From contig CAWGDC010000002.1 of assembly GCA_963821325.1 (NCBI GenBank), positions 62,001 to 126,000 of the forward strand: DNA of 64,000 nt, given 5' to 3'. Both the position numbers and the translations under genes were made by a program. Of this stretch, positions 1 to 9,121 are shown one piece after another. The first letter of the stretch is position 1. Each line of letters starts with the position of its first letter. The notes beneath the pieces were generated by a model. The model was not told the DNA's origin, did no database searches, and was given only the letters and a program-made list of their open reading frames with translations. The stretch comes from PALSA-555 sp963821325. Lineage in GTDB: Bacteria > Actinomycetota > Acidimicrobiia > IMCC26256 > PALSA-555.

Positions 1-148
1 AGAACATGTCCGCGAAGCTCGGCTGGTCGCGCCACTGCCAGTCGATGGGCTCCCCCATGTACCCGGTGCGGTAGCAGACATCGCGCACCGCGGCGCGGTC
101 GCGGGCCTCGTAGGCGCGCACGACGAGCTCGGACGTGGGCGGGCGCAT
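1..148 (-). CDS. GNAT family N-acetyltransferase, N-terminal part (cut by window edge)
   Basis: The reverse strand opens with ATG at 148 and reads without a stop for 49 residues to the window edge. It begins MRPPTSELVVRAYEARDRAA and continues through RDVCYRTGYMGEP. The pattern of a strand (LVVRAYEARD), a helix (RAAVRDVC) and a tyrosine-glycine turn is the usual first strand-helix unit of GNAT acetyltransferases, which move an acetyl group from acetyl-CoA to an amine. The acetyl-CoA-binding motif lies outside the window, so the substrate cannot be judged. Its ATG directly follows the TAG of the upstream reverse-strand gene, so the two are probably one transcript. Confidence 0.65.
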   Translation of the reverse strand, partial: MRPPTSELVVRAYEARDRAAVRDVCYRTGYMGEPIDWQWRDQPSFADMF

Positions 149-442
149 CTACTCCCGGTGCCGGCGCCGGTACCGGGTCGTGGCCAGGGCCGCGACGATC
201 GCCGCACCGGTCAGCCCCCCGATGATGACGCCGTTGCGCAGCCGGACCCGCGCCCGTCCGGTGTCGGACTCCTGCTCGACGTCCTGGATGTCGTCTAGGT
301 AGAGACGCTCGTCGTGGAGCGTGATGTGCGCGTCCCGGTGCTCGGGATGCTGGGCGACGCGCTCGAGCTGCTCGCGGAACACCTCGGGCCCGACGCCCTC
401 TGGGACGTCGCCCTCCATCTGCTCGAGCTCGAAGTCGTCCAT
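149..442 (-). CDS. Small single-pass membrane protein
   Basis: This 97-residue protein has an acidic N-terminal half (MDDFELEQMEGDVPEG and on) and one hydrophobic segment near residues 73-90 (GVIIGGLTGAAIVAALATT), followed by an Arg-rich end (RYRRRHRE). By the positive-inside rule the C-terminus should be cytoplasmic. Its TAG at 149-151 abuts the ATG of the following GNAT gene. I do not recognise a family. The strong charge asymmetry and the tight linkage favour a real gene over a shadow. Confidence 0.6.
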   Translation of the reverse strand: MDDFELEQMEGDVPEGVGPEVFREQLERVAQHPEHRDAHITLHDERLYLDDIQDVEQESDTGRARVRLRNGVIIGGLTGAAIVAALATTRYRRRHRE

Positions 443-620
443 GGGCTGGTGCCGTCCGGTCGGCGACGCGGGCGCCGTCGGGTCGGGCGCGCATTCCTAC
501 CAGCCCCACGGCGGGCGCACCGCCGCACCGTGGCGTCCGACCGCGGTCGGCGTCTGTTTCGGTCGCGCGCACCGACGGCTAGGGTCGCCGGTCCGGCGCT
601 CGGCTCCGGAAGGGGGTGGC

Positions 621-1318
621 ATGGCGGACGCGGCGTGGCTTCCGGATCCGACGGGGCGCTTCCAGTACCGGTACTGGGACGGGTCGGCCTGGTCGGCGGC
701 CGTGAGCCGGCAGGGCTCCCAGGAGACGGACGCGCTGCCGACCCAGCCGCCACCGCCGTCGTCGACGCAGGCGCCGCCACCGCCACCACCGGTGTCACCC
801 TCGGAGACGGTCTCGGTCTCACCGCCCGCGTGGCCGGGACCGCGCCGGCGTGGCCGGGGACCGCGACGGCGTGGTCGTCACCGTCGCCGGGCGCGACCGC
901 GGCGCCGACCGAGTGGAGCCCGGGTCTGCGGGTCGCGGTCCTGGTGAGCGTCGGCGTGCTGGCCCTGGGGTCGTGCCTGAACTGGGTGAAGGCCTCGGCC
1001 GGGGGGTTCACCGTGACGCGCGGTGGGCTCTACGGCGACGGCAAGCTCACCCTGGGCCTCGCGGTGCTCGTCGCGGTGCTGTTCTTCGTGGTCAGCCAGA
1101 AGAACCTCGCCGCGGGGCTCACCATCGCCGGCGGTGTCCTCGCCGCCCTCATCGCCTTCTACGACATCGGCGACATCAAGAAGCGCGCCGCCGACCTGTC
1201 CACGAGCTCGGTCGGGGTGTCGGCGACCATCGGGATCGGGCTCATCCTCTGCGCGATCGCGGGCGTCGCCCTCGTGATCACCGGGATCGTCGGCGTGTCG
1301 GAGGCCCGGCGCACGTGA
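621..1318 (+). CDS. DUF2510 membrane protein (reading frame broken once)
   Basis: The start ATG at 621 follows a strong Shine-Dalgarno (GGAAGGGGG). The first 30 residues are a DUF2510 domain (AAWLPDPTGRFQYRYWDGSAW), a small module common at the cytoplasmic N-terminus of actinobacterial membrane proteins. A Pro/Ser/Thr linker follows, then four hydrophobic segments ending at SEARRT. The domain and the membrane part are in different frames. The sequence gcgtggccggg(a/g)accgcg occurs twice in tandem near 828-860; the first copy has three G at 836-838 where the second has four. One extra G there restores a single frame that reads AWPGTAPAWPGTATAW. I treat it as one gene of about 232 residues with an apparent one-base deletion. 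Its TGA overlaps the GTG of the next gene. Confidence 0.75.
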
Positions 1319-3051
1319 CGCCCGGCGACGGCGCACCCCCGACGATCGCGGCGCTGCACGAGCGGCTGACGGCTCCGGGCCAGCCGTTCGAGATCGCCCA
1401 CACGACCGTCCGGGGCATCCCGACCCGGGTCTGGGCGAACGCACCCGCGTCCCTCGCGGCGATCCTCGAGCAGAGCCGCCTCCACGGCGACCTCGACTTC
1501 ATCGTCTACGAAGGGGAGCGGTGGACGTTCGCCCGTCACTACCGCGACGCGGCGACGCTCGCCCGCCAGCTCGTCGAGCGGTTCGGCGTGCGCCCGGGCG
1601 ACCGGGTCGCGATCGCCATGCGCAACCTCCCCGAGTGGTCCCTCGCGTTCTGGGCGGCGAGCGCAGCCGGCGCCGTCGTCGTCCCGCTGAACGCGTGGTG
1701 GACCGGCCCGGAGCTCGCGTACGGGGTGCGCGACTCCGGTGCCACCGTCGTGATCTGCGATCCGGCGCGCCTCGACCGGCTCGCCCCCGAGCGCGACACC
1801 CTCCCGGACGTGCACTGGCTCGTGGCCCGACCCGAGGACCCCCACCCCGCGCCGGAGGTCACCGTGCTCGCCGAGCTCCTCGACGGCGGCGACGACGTCG
1901 AGCTGCCGTCGGTCGCGATCGGACCCGAGGACGACGCCACCATCTTCTACACGTCGGGCACCACCGGGGAGCCGAAGGGGGTGCTCGGCACGCACCGCAA
2001 CATCTGCACGAACCTCATGAGCCTCGGGTTCGTCACCGTGCGCGGCGCGCTGCGCAGCACCGACGAAGCGGCGCCGCCCGCATCGTCGGGCCGCAACATC
2101 TCCCTGCTGTCCGTCCCGTTCTTCCACGCCACGGGCTGTCATTCCGTGCTCGTCGCGACGCTCGCGGCCGGGAACGCGCTCGTGCTGATGCGCAAGTGGG
2201 ACCCGGGCCGCGCCCTGGAGCTCATCGAGCAGGAGCACGTCACGATGTTCGGCGGCGTGCCCGCGATGGTGTGGCAGGCGATGGAGCACCCCGACTTCGC
2301 CCGCCGCGACCTGTCCAGCCTCCGCAACGTCGGGTACGGCGGTGCGCCCGCCGCCCCGGAGCTGGTCCACGCCATCGAGCGGCAGTTCCCGGGCCGGTCC
2401 CCGAGCAACGGGTACGGCCTCACCGAGACCTCGTCGGTCACCACGATGAACGCGGGCGTCGATTACCTCCGCCACCCCGACAGCGTCGGCGTGCCGGTGC
2501 CGGTCTGCGACGTGAAGGTCGTCGACGAGGACGGCGCCCGCCTGCCGACCGGCGCGGTCGGCGAGCTGTGGATCAAGGGCCCCAACGTCGTGAAGGGCTA
2601 CTGGCACAAGCCGGCCGCGACGGACGAGTCGTTCACCGACGGGTGGCTGCACTCCGGCGACCTGGCCCGCCTCGACGACGAAGGGTTCGTCTACATCGTC
2701 GACCGGGCGAAGGACCTCGTCATCCGGGGCGGCGAGAACGTGTCGTCGGTCGAGGTCGAAGCGGCGCTGTTCGAGCATCCGGCGGTGACCGACGCCGCGG
2801 TGATCGGCATTCCGCACCCGACGCTCGGCGAAGAGGTCGGGGCCGTTGTCCACACCGCACCCGGGACCCACGTCACGGAGGACGAGCTGCGCACCCACGT
2901 CGGCGCGCGCCTCGCCGCGTTCAAGGTGCCGGCCCGGGTCTGGTTCTCCGCGGAGCCCCTGCCCCGCAACCCGGCCGGCAAGATCCTCAAGCGCGACCTG
3001 AAGGCGGCGTACGCGCCGAGCCCGAGCGGCCCGCCGTCGTCGCGGGCCTGA
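1315..3051 (+). CDS. AMP-dependent acyl-CoA synthetase/ligase (ANL superfamily)
   Basis: This 578-residue protein of normal family length activates a carboxylic acid to an acyl-adenylate and passes it to CoA in the cytoplasm. Core motifs are in order: the ATP-binding loop YTSGTTGEPKG near residue 212, YGLTE near 367, the GDLARLDDEGFVYIVDR region near 448-463, RGGENV, and the late catalytic lysine in NPAGKILK near 556. The start is GTG at 1315, which overlaps the TGA of the DUF2510 gene (GTGA); no better start lies in frame, since the longer open frame upstream is the antisense shadow. The substrate is unknown; the sequence best fits medium/long-chain fatty acyl or aryl acid ligases. Translational coupling to the DUF2510 gene is likely. 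Confidence 0.92.
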   Translation: MTPGDGAPPTIAALHERLTAPGQPFEIAHTTVRGIPTRVWANAPASLAAILEQSRLHGDLDFIVYEGERWTFARHYRDAATLARQLVERFGVRPGDRVAIAMRNLPEWSLAFWAASAAGAVVVPLNAWWTGPELAYGVRDSGATVVICDPARLDRLAPERDTLPDVHWLVARPEDPHPAPEVTVLAELLDGGDDVELPSVAIGPEDDATIFYTSGTTGEPKGVLGTHRNICTNLMSLGFVTVRGALRSTDEAAPPASSGRNISLLSVPFFHATGCHSVLVATLAAGNALVLMRKWDPGRALELIEQEHVTMFGGVPAMVWQAMEHPDFARRDLSSLRNVGYGGAPAAPELVHAIERQFPGRSPSNGYGLTETSSVTTMNAGVDYLRHPDSVGVPVPVCDVKVVDEDGARLPTGAVGELWIKGPNVVKGYWHKPAATDESFTDGWLHSGDLARLDDEGFVYIVDRAKDLVIRGGENVSSVEVEAALFEHPAVTDAAVIGIPHPTLGEEVGAVVHTAPGTHVTEDELRTHVGARLAAFKVPARVWFSAEPLPRNPAGKILKRDLKAAYAPSPSGPPSSRA

Positions 3052-3107
3052 CCACCCAGCGCGACCGCCGGTTGACCCCGCGGGTGTGACCGCGCCAGCC
3101 TCCGGTC

Positions 3108-3643
3108 GTGACGCCCGACGACCCTGCGGCGACGCCCCAGCCACGCGAAGCCCCACCGCAGCTCCGCGTGCCGCGGCCCGTGGAGGACCTCCCCGCCGAC
3201 GAGATGACCATGGCGCGGGCCTGGCTGCACCATCTGCGCGAGAGCGCCATCTTCAAGCTCGAGGATCTCGATCCCACGCAGCTGCGCTGGCGACCCACAC
3301 CGACGGCCAACTCGCTCGGCGCGACGTGCACCTCGGCTACGCCGAGCGGCTCTGGATCCGCGTCCTGTTCGCCGGCGAGACGATGGACATGACGTGGCGT
3401 CAGCACATGTTCGACGTCCCGGACGGGTGGTCAGCGGACGACGTCGTGGCCTTCTACCGCGCCGAGACGAGCCAGGCCGACACCGTCCTCGACGCCGCGA
3501 CCTCGTTCGACGAGCCGGCGGCGTCCGGCCTGCGACCGACGACGCTGCGCTGGGTGGTGGACCACCTGCTGGAGGAGACGGCCCGCCACGTCGGCCACCT
3601 CGACATCACCCGCGAGCTGCTCGACGGTCGCACCGGCCGATGA
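3108..3643 (+). CDS. DinB/DUF664 family protein (reading frame broken once)
   Basis: The GTG at 3108 opens a frame with a DUF664-type N-terminal helix (MARAWLHHLRESAIFKLEDL, then LRWRPTPTANSLG). Near 3320 the homology moves to another frame with VHLGYAERLW, and ends with the typical HLLEETARHVGHLDITREL. The sequence ggcgcgacgtgcacc lacks one base relative to an uninterrupted frame; an added G would read LGADVHLGYAERLW. The DinB fold is a metal-binding four-helix bundle, often a thiol-dependent transferase; the spaced histidines (HHL, VHL, HVGHLD) fit the metal site. The exact reaction is unknown. It lies 56 bases after the acyl-CoA ligase and may share its transcript. Confidence 0.8.
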
Positions 3644-3677
3644 GGCCCGGGATCGACCCGCCGCGTGCCGGTCGCGG

Positions 3678-3926
<249 letters not shown>

Positions 3927-4195
3927 CGGCGACACCCTATCCAGGCCCCTCCACCGCGATGTCAACTCCGCGCACCTGCGGCCCTCGCACCGTCACCGCG
4001 AACACCGGCGGCCCGCTCCTCAGCCAGGTCCTCTGCGACACCGGATTCGGCGCCTGCCCCGCCGGATCGAGCTACCCGCAGACCACCCGCGTGATGATGA
4101 CCCCGCGGCCCCGACGCCTGCCCTCGATGCCCGACCCGTGTGCCGGCGTGCCCCACAACCCCTGGTGCCGATCGCGCCCTCCGACGACCACGACG

Positions 4196-4456
4196 CTAGA
4201 GCCCGGCGATGACGTCGCGGGCCTGGTCGAGGTTCGCGCCGGTCAGCTCCCGGTAGCGCGCCACCGCCTCGAGCGGCTTGCCGGCCCGGACGAGCGCGAC
4301 CACATCCTCCGGCACGTTCAACGACTCGGCGTAGGTGGTGTACGCGACACCCGCGGTCTTGGCGATCAGCGACAGCTGCGCCTCGATGTGGTCCATCCGC
4401 CGTCCAATGGCGTTGAAATGCGCCTCAAGTTCCTGCTGCTGGTACGCGCCCGGCAT
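4196..4456 (-). CDS. Small L7/L12-C-terminal-like protein
   Basis: This 86-residue protein starts at ATG 4456 with AAGGAG about 9 bases upstream. Residues 1-45 look like a helical or coiled segment (QQQELEAHFNAIGRRMDHIE). Residues 50-86 (VVALVRAGKPLEAVARYREL and GANLDQARDVIAGL) match the helix-turn-helix part of the ribosomal protein L7/L12 C-terminal domain, as in IKxxREATGxGLKEAKxxV. It lacks the full L7/L12 domain and is not rplL. Such proteins are common and uncharacterised in high-GC actinobacteria; a partner-binding role is an inference. Confidence 0.7.
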   Translation of the reverse strand: MPGAYQQQELEAHFNAIGRRMDHIEAQLSLIAKTAGVAYTTYAESLNVPEDVVALVRAGKPLEAVARYRELTGANLDQARDVIAGL

Positions 4457-4682
4457 GATCCGACTCCTTCCACCTCGTGACGCCGAACCCTAACGAAGCG
4501 GTCGTGCACCGCCGCCGCGCGCACCCGCCGCGACTCCCGGTGCCCGAGGCGCGCGTCGCCGCGCCAGGAGCCGCGGCGCGGATCGACACCCGCGCCGCGC
4601 GGCGGTGAACTCTCTCCGAACTCTCCGAACTCCTCGGTCCGATGTGCGGGGTCGCGCTCGTCGCCGCGTGCGAGCCCGGATT

Positions 4683-4699
4683 TGAGTACCGACTACTCA
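4683..4699. promoter_or_regulatory. 17-bp palindrome, copy A (TGAGTA-N5-TACTCA)
   Basis: The sequence is TGAGTA, ccgac, TACTCA: two perfect 6-base arms around a 5-base spacer. It lies 34 bases before the ATG at 4734, a normal place for an operator or for a promoter element with bound regulator. Identical arms with the same spacer length recur at 23192, 33128 and 56158. I infer a site for a dimeric regulator; the regulator is not identified. Confidence 0.6.
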
Positions 4700-4733
4700 G
4701 GCGTGCCGTCGATCACCCGCGTAAGGTGCCGCT

Positions 4734-5378
4734 ATGGGACTCTTCAGCAAACTCACAGGCGGCGTCGACACGAAGCTCCTCGAGACCGGGCTGCCGGGAC
4801 GAGGCATCATCACCGAGGTGAAGCTCACGGGCACCACGATCCAGACCGGGAACGGGTTGGTCCAGCGCACCTGCATCTTCACGATGGAGGTGTCGCTCGA
4901 CAACAAGGAGCCGTATACGGCGACCTGCAAGCAGCGGATCCCCGAGATCGAGATCGCCCGGATCCAGCCGGGCGCCTCGACGGTCGCCGTTCGGGCCAAC
5001 CCGGACAACCTGGAGCAAGTCGCGATCGACTTCAACTCCGATCCGCCGACCGTGACGACACCGGGTCCGTCGGCCGGCCACTCGGCGGCCGAGATCCTCG
5101 CCACGGGTCAGCCGGGACGGGCGGTCATCGTCGACTCGCAGGCGCTCGGGAAGAAGACCCCGATCGGCGTCGACGTCTACGCCTTCACCTTGACGGTGAT
5201 GCCCGAGGGCAAGGACCCGTATCAGATCCAGGTCGGCAACCCGTGTCCGCCGACGGCCTTGCCCTTCTTGTTCCCCGGTTCGCGCGTCCCGGTGAAGATC
5301 GGGAGCGATCCGAACGCGGTGGTCATCGACTGGGACCAGGCCCAAGCCGAAGAGAAGAAGAAGGACGGCGCGTCCTAA
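4734..5378 (+). CDS. Cytoplasmic protein with two tandem copies of an unnamed beta-rich domain
   Basis: The 214-residue protein begins MGLFSKLTGG and has no signal peptide or membrane segment. Two halves resemble each other: about residues 20-105 (LPGRGIITEVKLTGTTIQTG to NLEQVAIDF) and 124-200 (GQPGRAVIVDSQALGKKTPI to PNAVVIDW). Each has G(Q/L)PGR, a beta-rich core with a PY(T/Q) segment, and an ending of the type G(A/S)xVxVxxxPxxxxxVxIDx. The tail is charged (EEKKKDGAS). The same style of domain (PYEATLKIDRDG, GTRLEVLVDPSD) occurs in the SHOCT protein at 23377. The function is unknown. Palindrome A sits just upstream, and a terminator-like hairpin follows the stop. Confidence 0.8.
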   Translation: MGLFSKLTGGVDTKLLETGLPGRGIITEVKLTGTTIQTGNGLVQRTCIFTMEVSLDNKEPYTATCKQRIPEIEIARIQPGASTVAVRANPDNLEQVAIDFNSDPPTVTTPGPSAGHSAAEILATGQPGRAVIVDSQALGKKTPIGVDVYAFTLTVMPEGKDPYQIQVGNPCPPTALPFLFPGSRVPVKIGSDPNAVVIDWDQAQAEEKKKDGAS

Positions 5379-5384
5379 CGCCTG

Positions 5385-5402
5385 CCCGGTCCTCCGACCG
5401 GG
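5385..5402. terminator. Hairpin after the two-domain protein gene
   Basis: CCCGGTC, loop ctcc, GACCGGG forms a perfect 7-bp stem starting 7 bases after the stop at 5378. It lies in the gap between convergent genes. There is no T-run, as is usual for high-GC actinobacterial terminators. Confidence 0.45.
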
Positions 5403-5478
5403 AGACCGTTCGGCCTGGTGCCGGCTGGCGTCGGCCGGTCGGCCGCGAGCGCTGAGGACGGTTGGACGCTGACGCCCG

Positions 5479-5991
5479 CTACGCGTCGCCGGTGCTCGTC
5501 GAGCGGGCTGGCTTGGCGACCTCACCGAGGGCAGCCCAGGGAAAGTCGATCCAGCGGGTGGTGCGGCGCCACACGTAGTCGCAGCGCACCGCCGACCGCG
5601 GCTTCTCGTACAGCACCGCGGTGCGGACATCGGCGACGTGCCGTCGCACCTGCTCGGCGACGAGCAGCAACGTCTCACCGGTGTCGGCGACGTCGTCGAC
5701 CACGAGCACGCGGGCATTGGTGAGATCGACCAGGTTCAACGCCGGCGGGAGGATCACCGGGACGTCGAGGCGCTCGTCGACGTCCGTGTAGTACTCGACG
5801 TTGATGACGCAACAGTTCTTGACCCCGAGCGCGTACGCCACGGCGCCGGCGGCGGCGAGGCCCCCGCGGGCGATCGCGAGCACGATCGATGGCTCGAAGC
5901 CGTCGTCGCGGACGAGCTGCGCGAGCGCTCGGGCCCCGTCGCCGAACGCCTCCCAGGTCAGGATCTCGTGATCGGACGCCGGGGTCGCCAC
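5479..5991 (-). CDS. Phosphoribosyltransferase (type I PRTase)
   Basis: The product is about 170 residues. The PRPP-binding loop is clear as RVLVVDDVADTGETL near residue 95, preceded by the IARGGL loop near 42. These are the signatures of purine/pyrimidine salvage PRTases, which join PRPP and a base to make a nucleoside monophosphate. The region after the loop (KPRSAVRCDYVWRRTTRWID) resembles xanthine/hypoxanthine-type enzymes, so a gpt-like 6-oxopurine PRTase is most likely; regulatory PRTases cannot be excluded. I chose GTG 5991 because AAGGAG sits four bases before it; a GTG at 6006 would add five residues. Confidence 0.88.
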   Translation of the reverse strand: MATPASDHEILTWEAFGDGARALAQLVRDDGFEPSIVLAIARGGLAAAGAVAYALGVKNCCVINVEYYTDVDERLDVPVILPPALNLVDLTNARVLVVDDVADTGETLLLVAEQVRRHVADVRTAVLYEKPRSAVRCDYVWRRTTRWIDFPWAALGEVAKPARSTSTGDA

Positions 5992-6259
5992 GCCGCTCCT
6001 TACCACGCCGGACGGCGCCGGGTCGACGGGCGCCTCGCTGTCCGAAACGGCTCGGCTTGCACCCGGGCGTCACCACCAGCCCGTTCTCACACCGGACGCC
6101 TCCATGGGCTCAGGCCACGGCCGCGGCGGGTCGCTGGCTCGTGATGTGGCTCGGCGCCGGAGCCGTGGCACTGGGAATGGGTCTGCTGACGGCGAGGCGC
6201 GGCTCGAGCTGACGCCGGCGCGACGGTGGCCGCCGCGGCCCGGCACCGCGTCGCGAGCG

Positions 6260-7090
6260 CTACCCGCGGGTGGTCGACGCGGGGAGCTGCGCGACTCGGG
6301 TCGCGAAGACGTTGACGATCCCCGGGATGGACGTCTGGCCGGCGATCGCCGGCTGGGTGACGTTGGGTTGCGAGAAGTAGACGCCCATCAGCGCGCGGCC
6401 TCGGCGCAGGTAGACGGCGAGCGACGGGATGGCGCGGCCCTGCGGGTCGGTGACGGTGAAGCTGAACGCGAGGCGGGTCACGCCGGCCGGGGGCGCGGGC
6501 CAGCGGGCGTCCGGCGCGGCGTCGAAGTGCGTGGTCACGGTCGGTTCGCCGACGGGGCTGACGACGGGGGTGTGCGGACACTTCGCCGCGACGGTCTTGA
6601 GCTCGCTGAACGCCCGTACCGAGTCCGTCGCGTTGGCGTAGAGGACGGCCTCGGTGCTGAGCACGGTCGTGCCGCTGCTGTCCTGCGCGACGTCTTGGAG
6701 CCGCGCGGTGCGCAGCGACTCGGTCGCGTAGGTGCCGTTGCACAGGTCCAGGGTGGGTTGGCTCTGCACCTGGTCTCCGTTGGGGAGGAGCACGACGTTG
6801 AGGCTCGATCCGACGTCGGCCTGTTGGAGGATGACGTGGCTGAGCGCGTCCGTGTCCGAGCTCGGGGGGGCCTGGGCGGTCGTCGTCGGGGTCACGCTGC
6901 TCGACGTGGTCGTCGAGCGGCTCCCGATCACCCATCGGCCGATGGTGATTCCGCCGCCGAACACGACGGCCAGGACGACGAGGACCACGATCCATCGGGG
7001 CACGACGACCCCGTGGCGGTCCGGACCGTCACCGAAGGGCGACGCCGGCGCGGGTCCGAGGTCGGCCGACGGTGGGAACGGCTCGCTCAC
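6260..7090 (-). CDS. Membrane-anchored extracellular protein with PknH-like sensor domain
   Basis: The 276-residue protein has a short Pro-rich cytoplasmic start, one membrane segment near residues 33-53 (WIVVLVVLAVVFGGGITIG) and a Ser/Thr linker (RSTTTSSSVTPTTTAQ). The extracellular domain has two cysteines (LDLCNGTY and AAKCPHTP) that could form a disulfide. The layout and the LCNGTYxxESLRTAR segment match the external sensor domain of mycobacterial PknH-type kinases, here without a kinase. Only 70 bases separate it from the HtrA-like gene on the same strand, whose stop lies upstream of this start, so both may respond to envelope state. The ligand is unknown. Confidence 0.72.
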   Translation of the reverse strand: MSEPFPPSADLGPAPASPFGDGPDRHGVVVPRWIVVLVVLAVVFGGGITIGRWVIGSRSTTTSSSVTPTTTAQAPPSSDTDALSHVILQQADVGSSLNVVLLPNGDQVQSQPTLDLCNGTYATESLRTARLQDVAQDSSGTTVLSTEAVLYANATDSVRAFSELKTVAAKCPHTPVVSPVGEPTVTTHFDAAPDARWPAPPAGVTRLAFSFTVTDPQGRAIPSLAVYLRRGRALMGVYFSQPNVTQPAIAGQTSIPGIVNVFATRVAQLPASTTRG

Positions 7091-7160
7091 GGACGCGCCG
7101 CCGGGTCAGGGCAGCGGTGGCGCACCACTCGACGTGGGATCCGGGCGGGACACGGGTGGC

Positions 7161-8351
7161 TCATGCGGGGGGTCCCTTGACCAGCGAGGCGGTGGCGGTG
7201 TGCCGCTGCCCGGACCGGTCGACCCACGTGACCGTGACCTGGTCGCCGGGGTGGAGCGGCGCGATCGCGGCGGTGAGGTCCGCGCCGCTGGTGATCGTCG
7301 TGCCGTTGAACGCGACGATGGCGTCGCCGGCGGCGATGCCGAGCGACGCGGCGGGCGTCCCGGGCACGACCCGGCTCACGGCCGCGCCACCGCCCGCGGC
7401 GTTGGTCTGCGCGATGTCGACGCCGAGCAGGGCTCGGTCGCCGAGGTGGAGGTTGGGCCCGGCTTGGCCTGCGGCGATCTCGTGGGCGACGGTCAACGCC
7501 GTGTTGATGGGGATGGCGAACCCGGCCGTCTCGGTCGCCTGTTGCAGGCCGCCGCCGGTCGTCGTGGCGGCCGTGTCCATCCCGACCACCTGCGCGGCGG
7601 GGTTGGCCAGGGGCCCACCCGAGTCGCCGGGCTGGATCTGGGCGTCGGTCTCGATCATGCCGTGCAGGGTCTCGGGGTTCTGGCCGTTGTCGGTGGCGGT
7701 CACCGTCTGGTTGACGGCCGCGACGACCCCCGCCGTCGCGGACGGTGTGCCGCCGTGACCGAGCGCGTTCCCGATGGCGACGACGGGCTGGCCGATCAGC
7801 AGCGTCGCCGCTTTCGCGGGCGTGATCGTCGCCAGCCCGGACGCCCCCTTGAGCTGGAGCAGCGCGACGTCGTCGGTGGCGTCGTATCCGACGACGGTGG
7901 CCGAGTACGTGCGTCCCGAGGTCACGGACCGGACGGAGATGCTCGTGGCCTCGTCGATCACGTGGTTGTTGGTGAGCACCTCACCCGTGGGTGAGATCAC
8001 CATGCCGGTGCCGGCCGCGGCTCCGCCGTTGCTCGCCAGGGTCGTGTTGATGTCGACGACCGCCGGGTTCACCACGGCCGCGATCGCCGCGGCGTCGAGC
8101 CCCGCGGAGGCTCCCGCGGCCGCGGGCGCCGGTTGCGGCGAGTTCGTCGTGGTGCGCCCCGCCGTCGACGCGGTGCTCGAGGACGACGACGCGGGTCGGA
8201 GCGCGGCTCCGACCGCGACCCCGCCACCGAACGCCAGCAGCAGGACCACCACGCTGGCGAGCAGCCTGAACGCCGGTCGCCGCCGGGCCGGGGGTTCGCC
8301 GGCGCCCCACGCCGGATGTCCGACCGGTTGGTCGTCTCCGGACGGCAGCAT
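7161..8351 (-). CDS. HtrA/DegP-type membrane-anchored serine protease with PDZ domain
   Basis: The 396-residue protein has one N-terminal membrane anchor near residues 30-50 and a low-complexity Ser/Thr/Ala/Pro linker to about 82. A trypsin-like domain follows with the full catalytic triad: His130 in TNNHVID, Asp161 in DDVALLQL and Ser244 in PGDSGGPL. A C-terminal PDZ domain spans about residues 310-393 (LGIAAGDAIVAFNGTTI and GDQVTVTWVDRSG). The active site lies outside the membrane, where the family cuts misfolded envelope proteins. The length is normal for actinobacterial HtrA/PepD proteins. Confidence 0.93.
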   Translation of the reverse strand: MLPSGDDQPVGHPAWGAGEPPARRRPAFRLLASVVVLLLAFGGGVAVGAALRPASSSSSTASTAGRTTTNSPQPAPAAAGASAGLDAAAIAAVVNPAVVDINTTLASNGGAAAGTGMVISPTGEVLTNNHVIDEATSISVRSVTSGRTYSATVVGYDATDDVALLQLKGASGLATITPAKAATLLIGQPVVAIGNALGHGGTPSATAGVVAAVNQTVTATDNGQNPETLHGMIETDAQIQPGDSGGPLANPAAQVVGMDTAATTTGGGLQQATETAGFAIPINTALTVAHEIAAGQAGPNLHLGDRALLGVDIAQTNAAGGGAAVSRVVPGTPAASLGIAAGDAIVAFNGTTITSGADLTAAIAPLHPGDQVTVTWVDRSGQRHTATASLVKGPPA

Positions 8352-8437
8352 GGGGCCAGCCTAAAGGCACGCGACCCCCGAATTGCCGTCGAGGGACGCT
8401 CGAACCGCCGACCGGTTCGACGGGGCAGACTCTCGCG

Positions 8438-9052
8438 GTGGGCTTCTACGAGGCGCAGATCCTGCCTCGCGTCGTCGATCGCGCGCTCGGTGGGTCCGAG
8501 CTGGGCCGGCTTCGGGCCCGCGTCGCAGCCGGGCTCGACGGTGAGGTGCTCGAGGTCGGGTTCGGCTCGGGACGCAACGTGCCCTACTACCCCGCGGCGG
8601 TGACGCGTGTCCGAGCCGTCGACCCCGCGCAGGTCGGCCGGAGGCTCGCCGCCCAGCGGGTCGCGGCGACCCCGGTGCCGGTCGAGTACGTCGGCTTGGA
8701 CGGTCAGACCCTCCCGTTGGCCGACGAGAGCGTCGACCACGTCTTGACGACGTGGACGCTGTGCACCATCCCCGACGTCGACGCCGCGCTGGCCGAGATC
8801 CGCCGCGTCTTGCGCCCGGGTGGTGGCTTCCACTTCCTGGAGCACGGCCGCTCGCCCCAGCCCACCGTCGCCCGCTGGCAGGACCGGGTGACACCCGTGC
8901 AGCGGCGCATCGCCGGCGGCTGCCACCTCAACCGACGCATCGACGCGCTCGTCTCGGCGAGCGGGCTCGAGATCGACCAGCTCGCCACCTACTACGTGAA
9001 GGGCCCGAAGGTCATGACCTACATGTACGAGGGCGTCGCGACCAAGCCCTGA
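8438..9052 (+). CDS. Class I SAM-dependent methyltransferase
   Basis: The 204-residue cytoplasmic enzyme starts at GTG 8438. The SAM-binding motif I is VLEVGFGSGRNVPYY near residues 37-51, motif II/III is around DHVLTTWTLCTIPD, and the post-motif is RRVLRPGGGFHFLEHG. It resembles Methyltransf_11 proteins of the UbiE/phospholipid N-methyltransferase type, where the end YYVKGPKVMTYMYEG is often seen. The methyl acceptor is unknown; a lipid is the best guess. It is divergently oriented from the htrA-like gene. Confidence 0.88.
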   Translation: MGFYEAQILPRVVDRALGGSELGRLRARVAAGLDGEVLEVGFGSGRNVPYYPAAVTRVRAVDPAQVGRRLAAQRVAATPVPVEYVGLDGQTLPLADESVDHVLTTWTLCTIPDVDAALAEIRRVLRPGGGFHFLEHGRSPQPTVARWQDRVTPVQRRIAGGCHLNRRIDALVSASGLEIDQLATYYVKGPKVMTYMYEGVATKP

Positions 9053-9121
9053 GGGCCTGACCGGTGCGCCGACCCCGGGCGGTCGTTGACGGGTCGTCTC
9101 CCTGACGGCAAGGGTGGACCG

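Noticed and set aside
295..1011. Long Arg/Pro-rich frames overlapping the first genes
   Set aside because: They are antisense or out-of-frame shadows of the DUF2510 and neighbouring genes, with unnatural composition.
3959..4199. Forward frame starting MSTPRTCGPRTV with Cys and a PPTTTT stretch
   Set aside because: It could be an end of a secreted protein, but there is no signal peptide or ribosome site and it runs into the opposite-strand gene at 4196. Not annotated.
6089..6212. Possible small hydrophobic peptide (GRWLVMWLGAGAVALGMGLL)
   Set aside because: No ribosome site and no good start; most likely chance, since the stretch is short and GC-rich.
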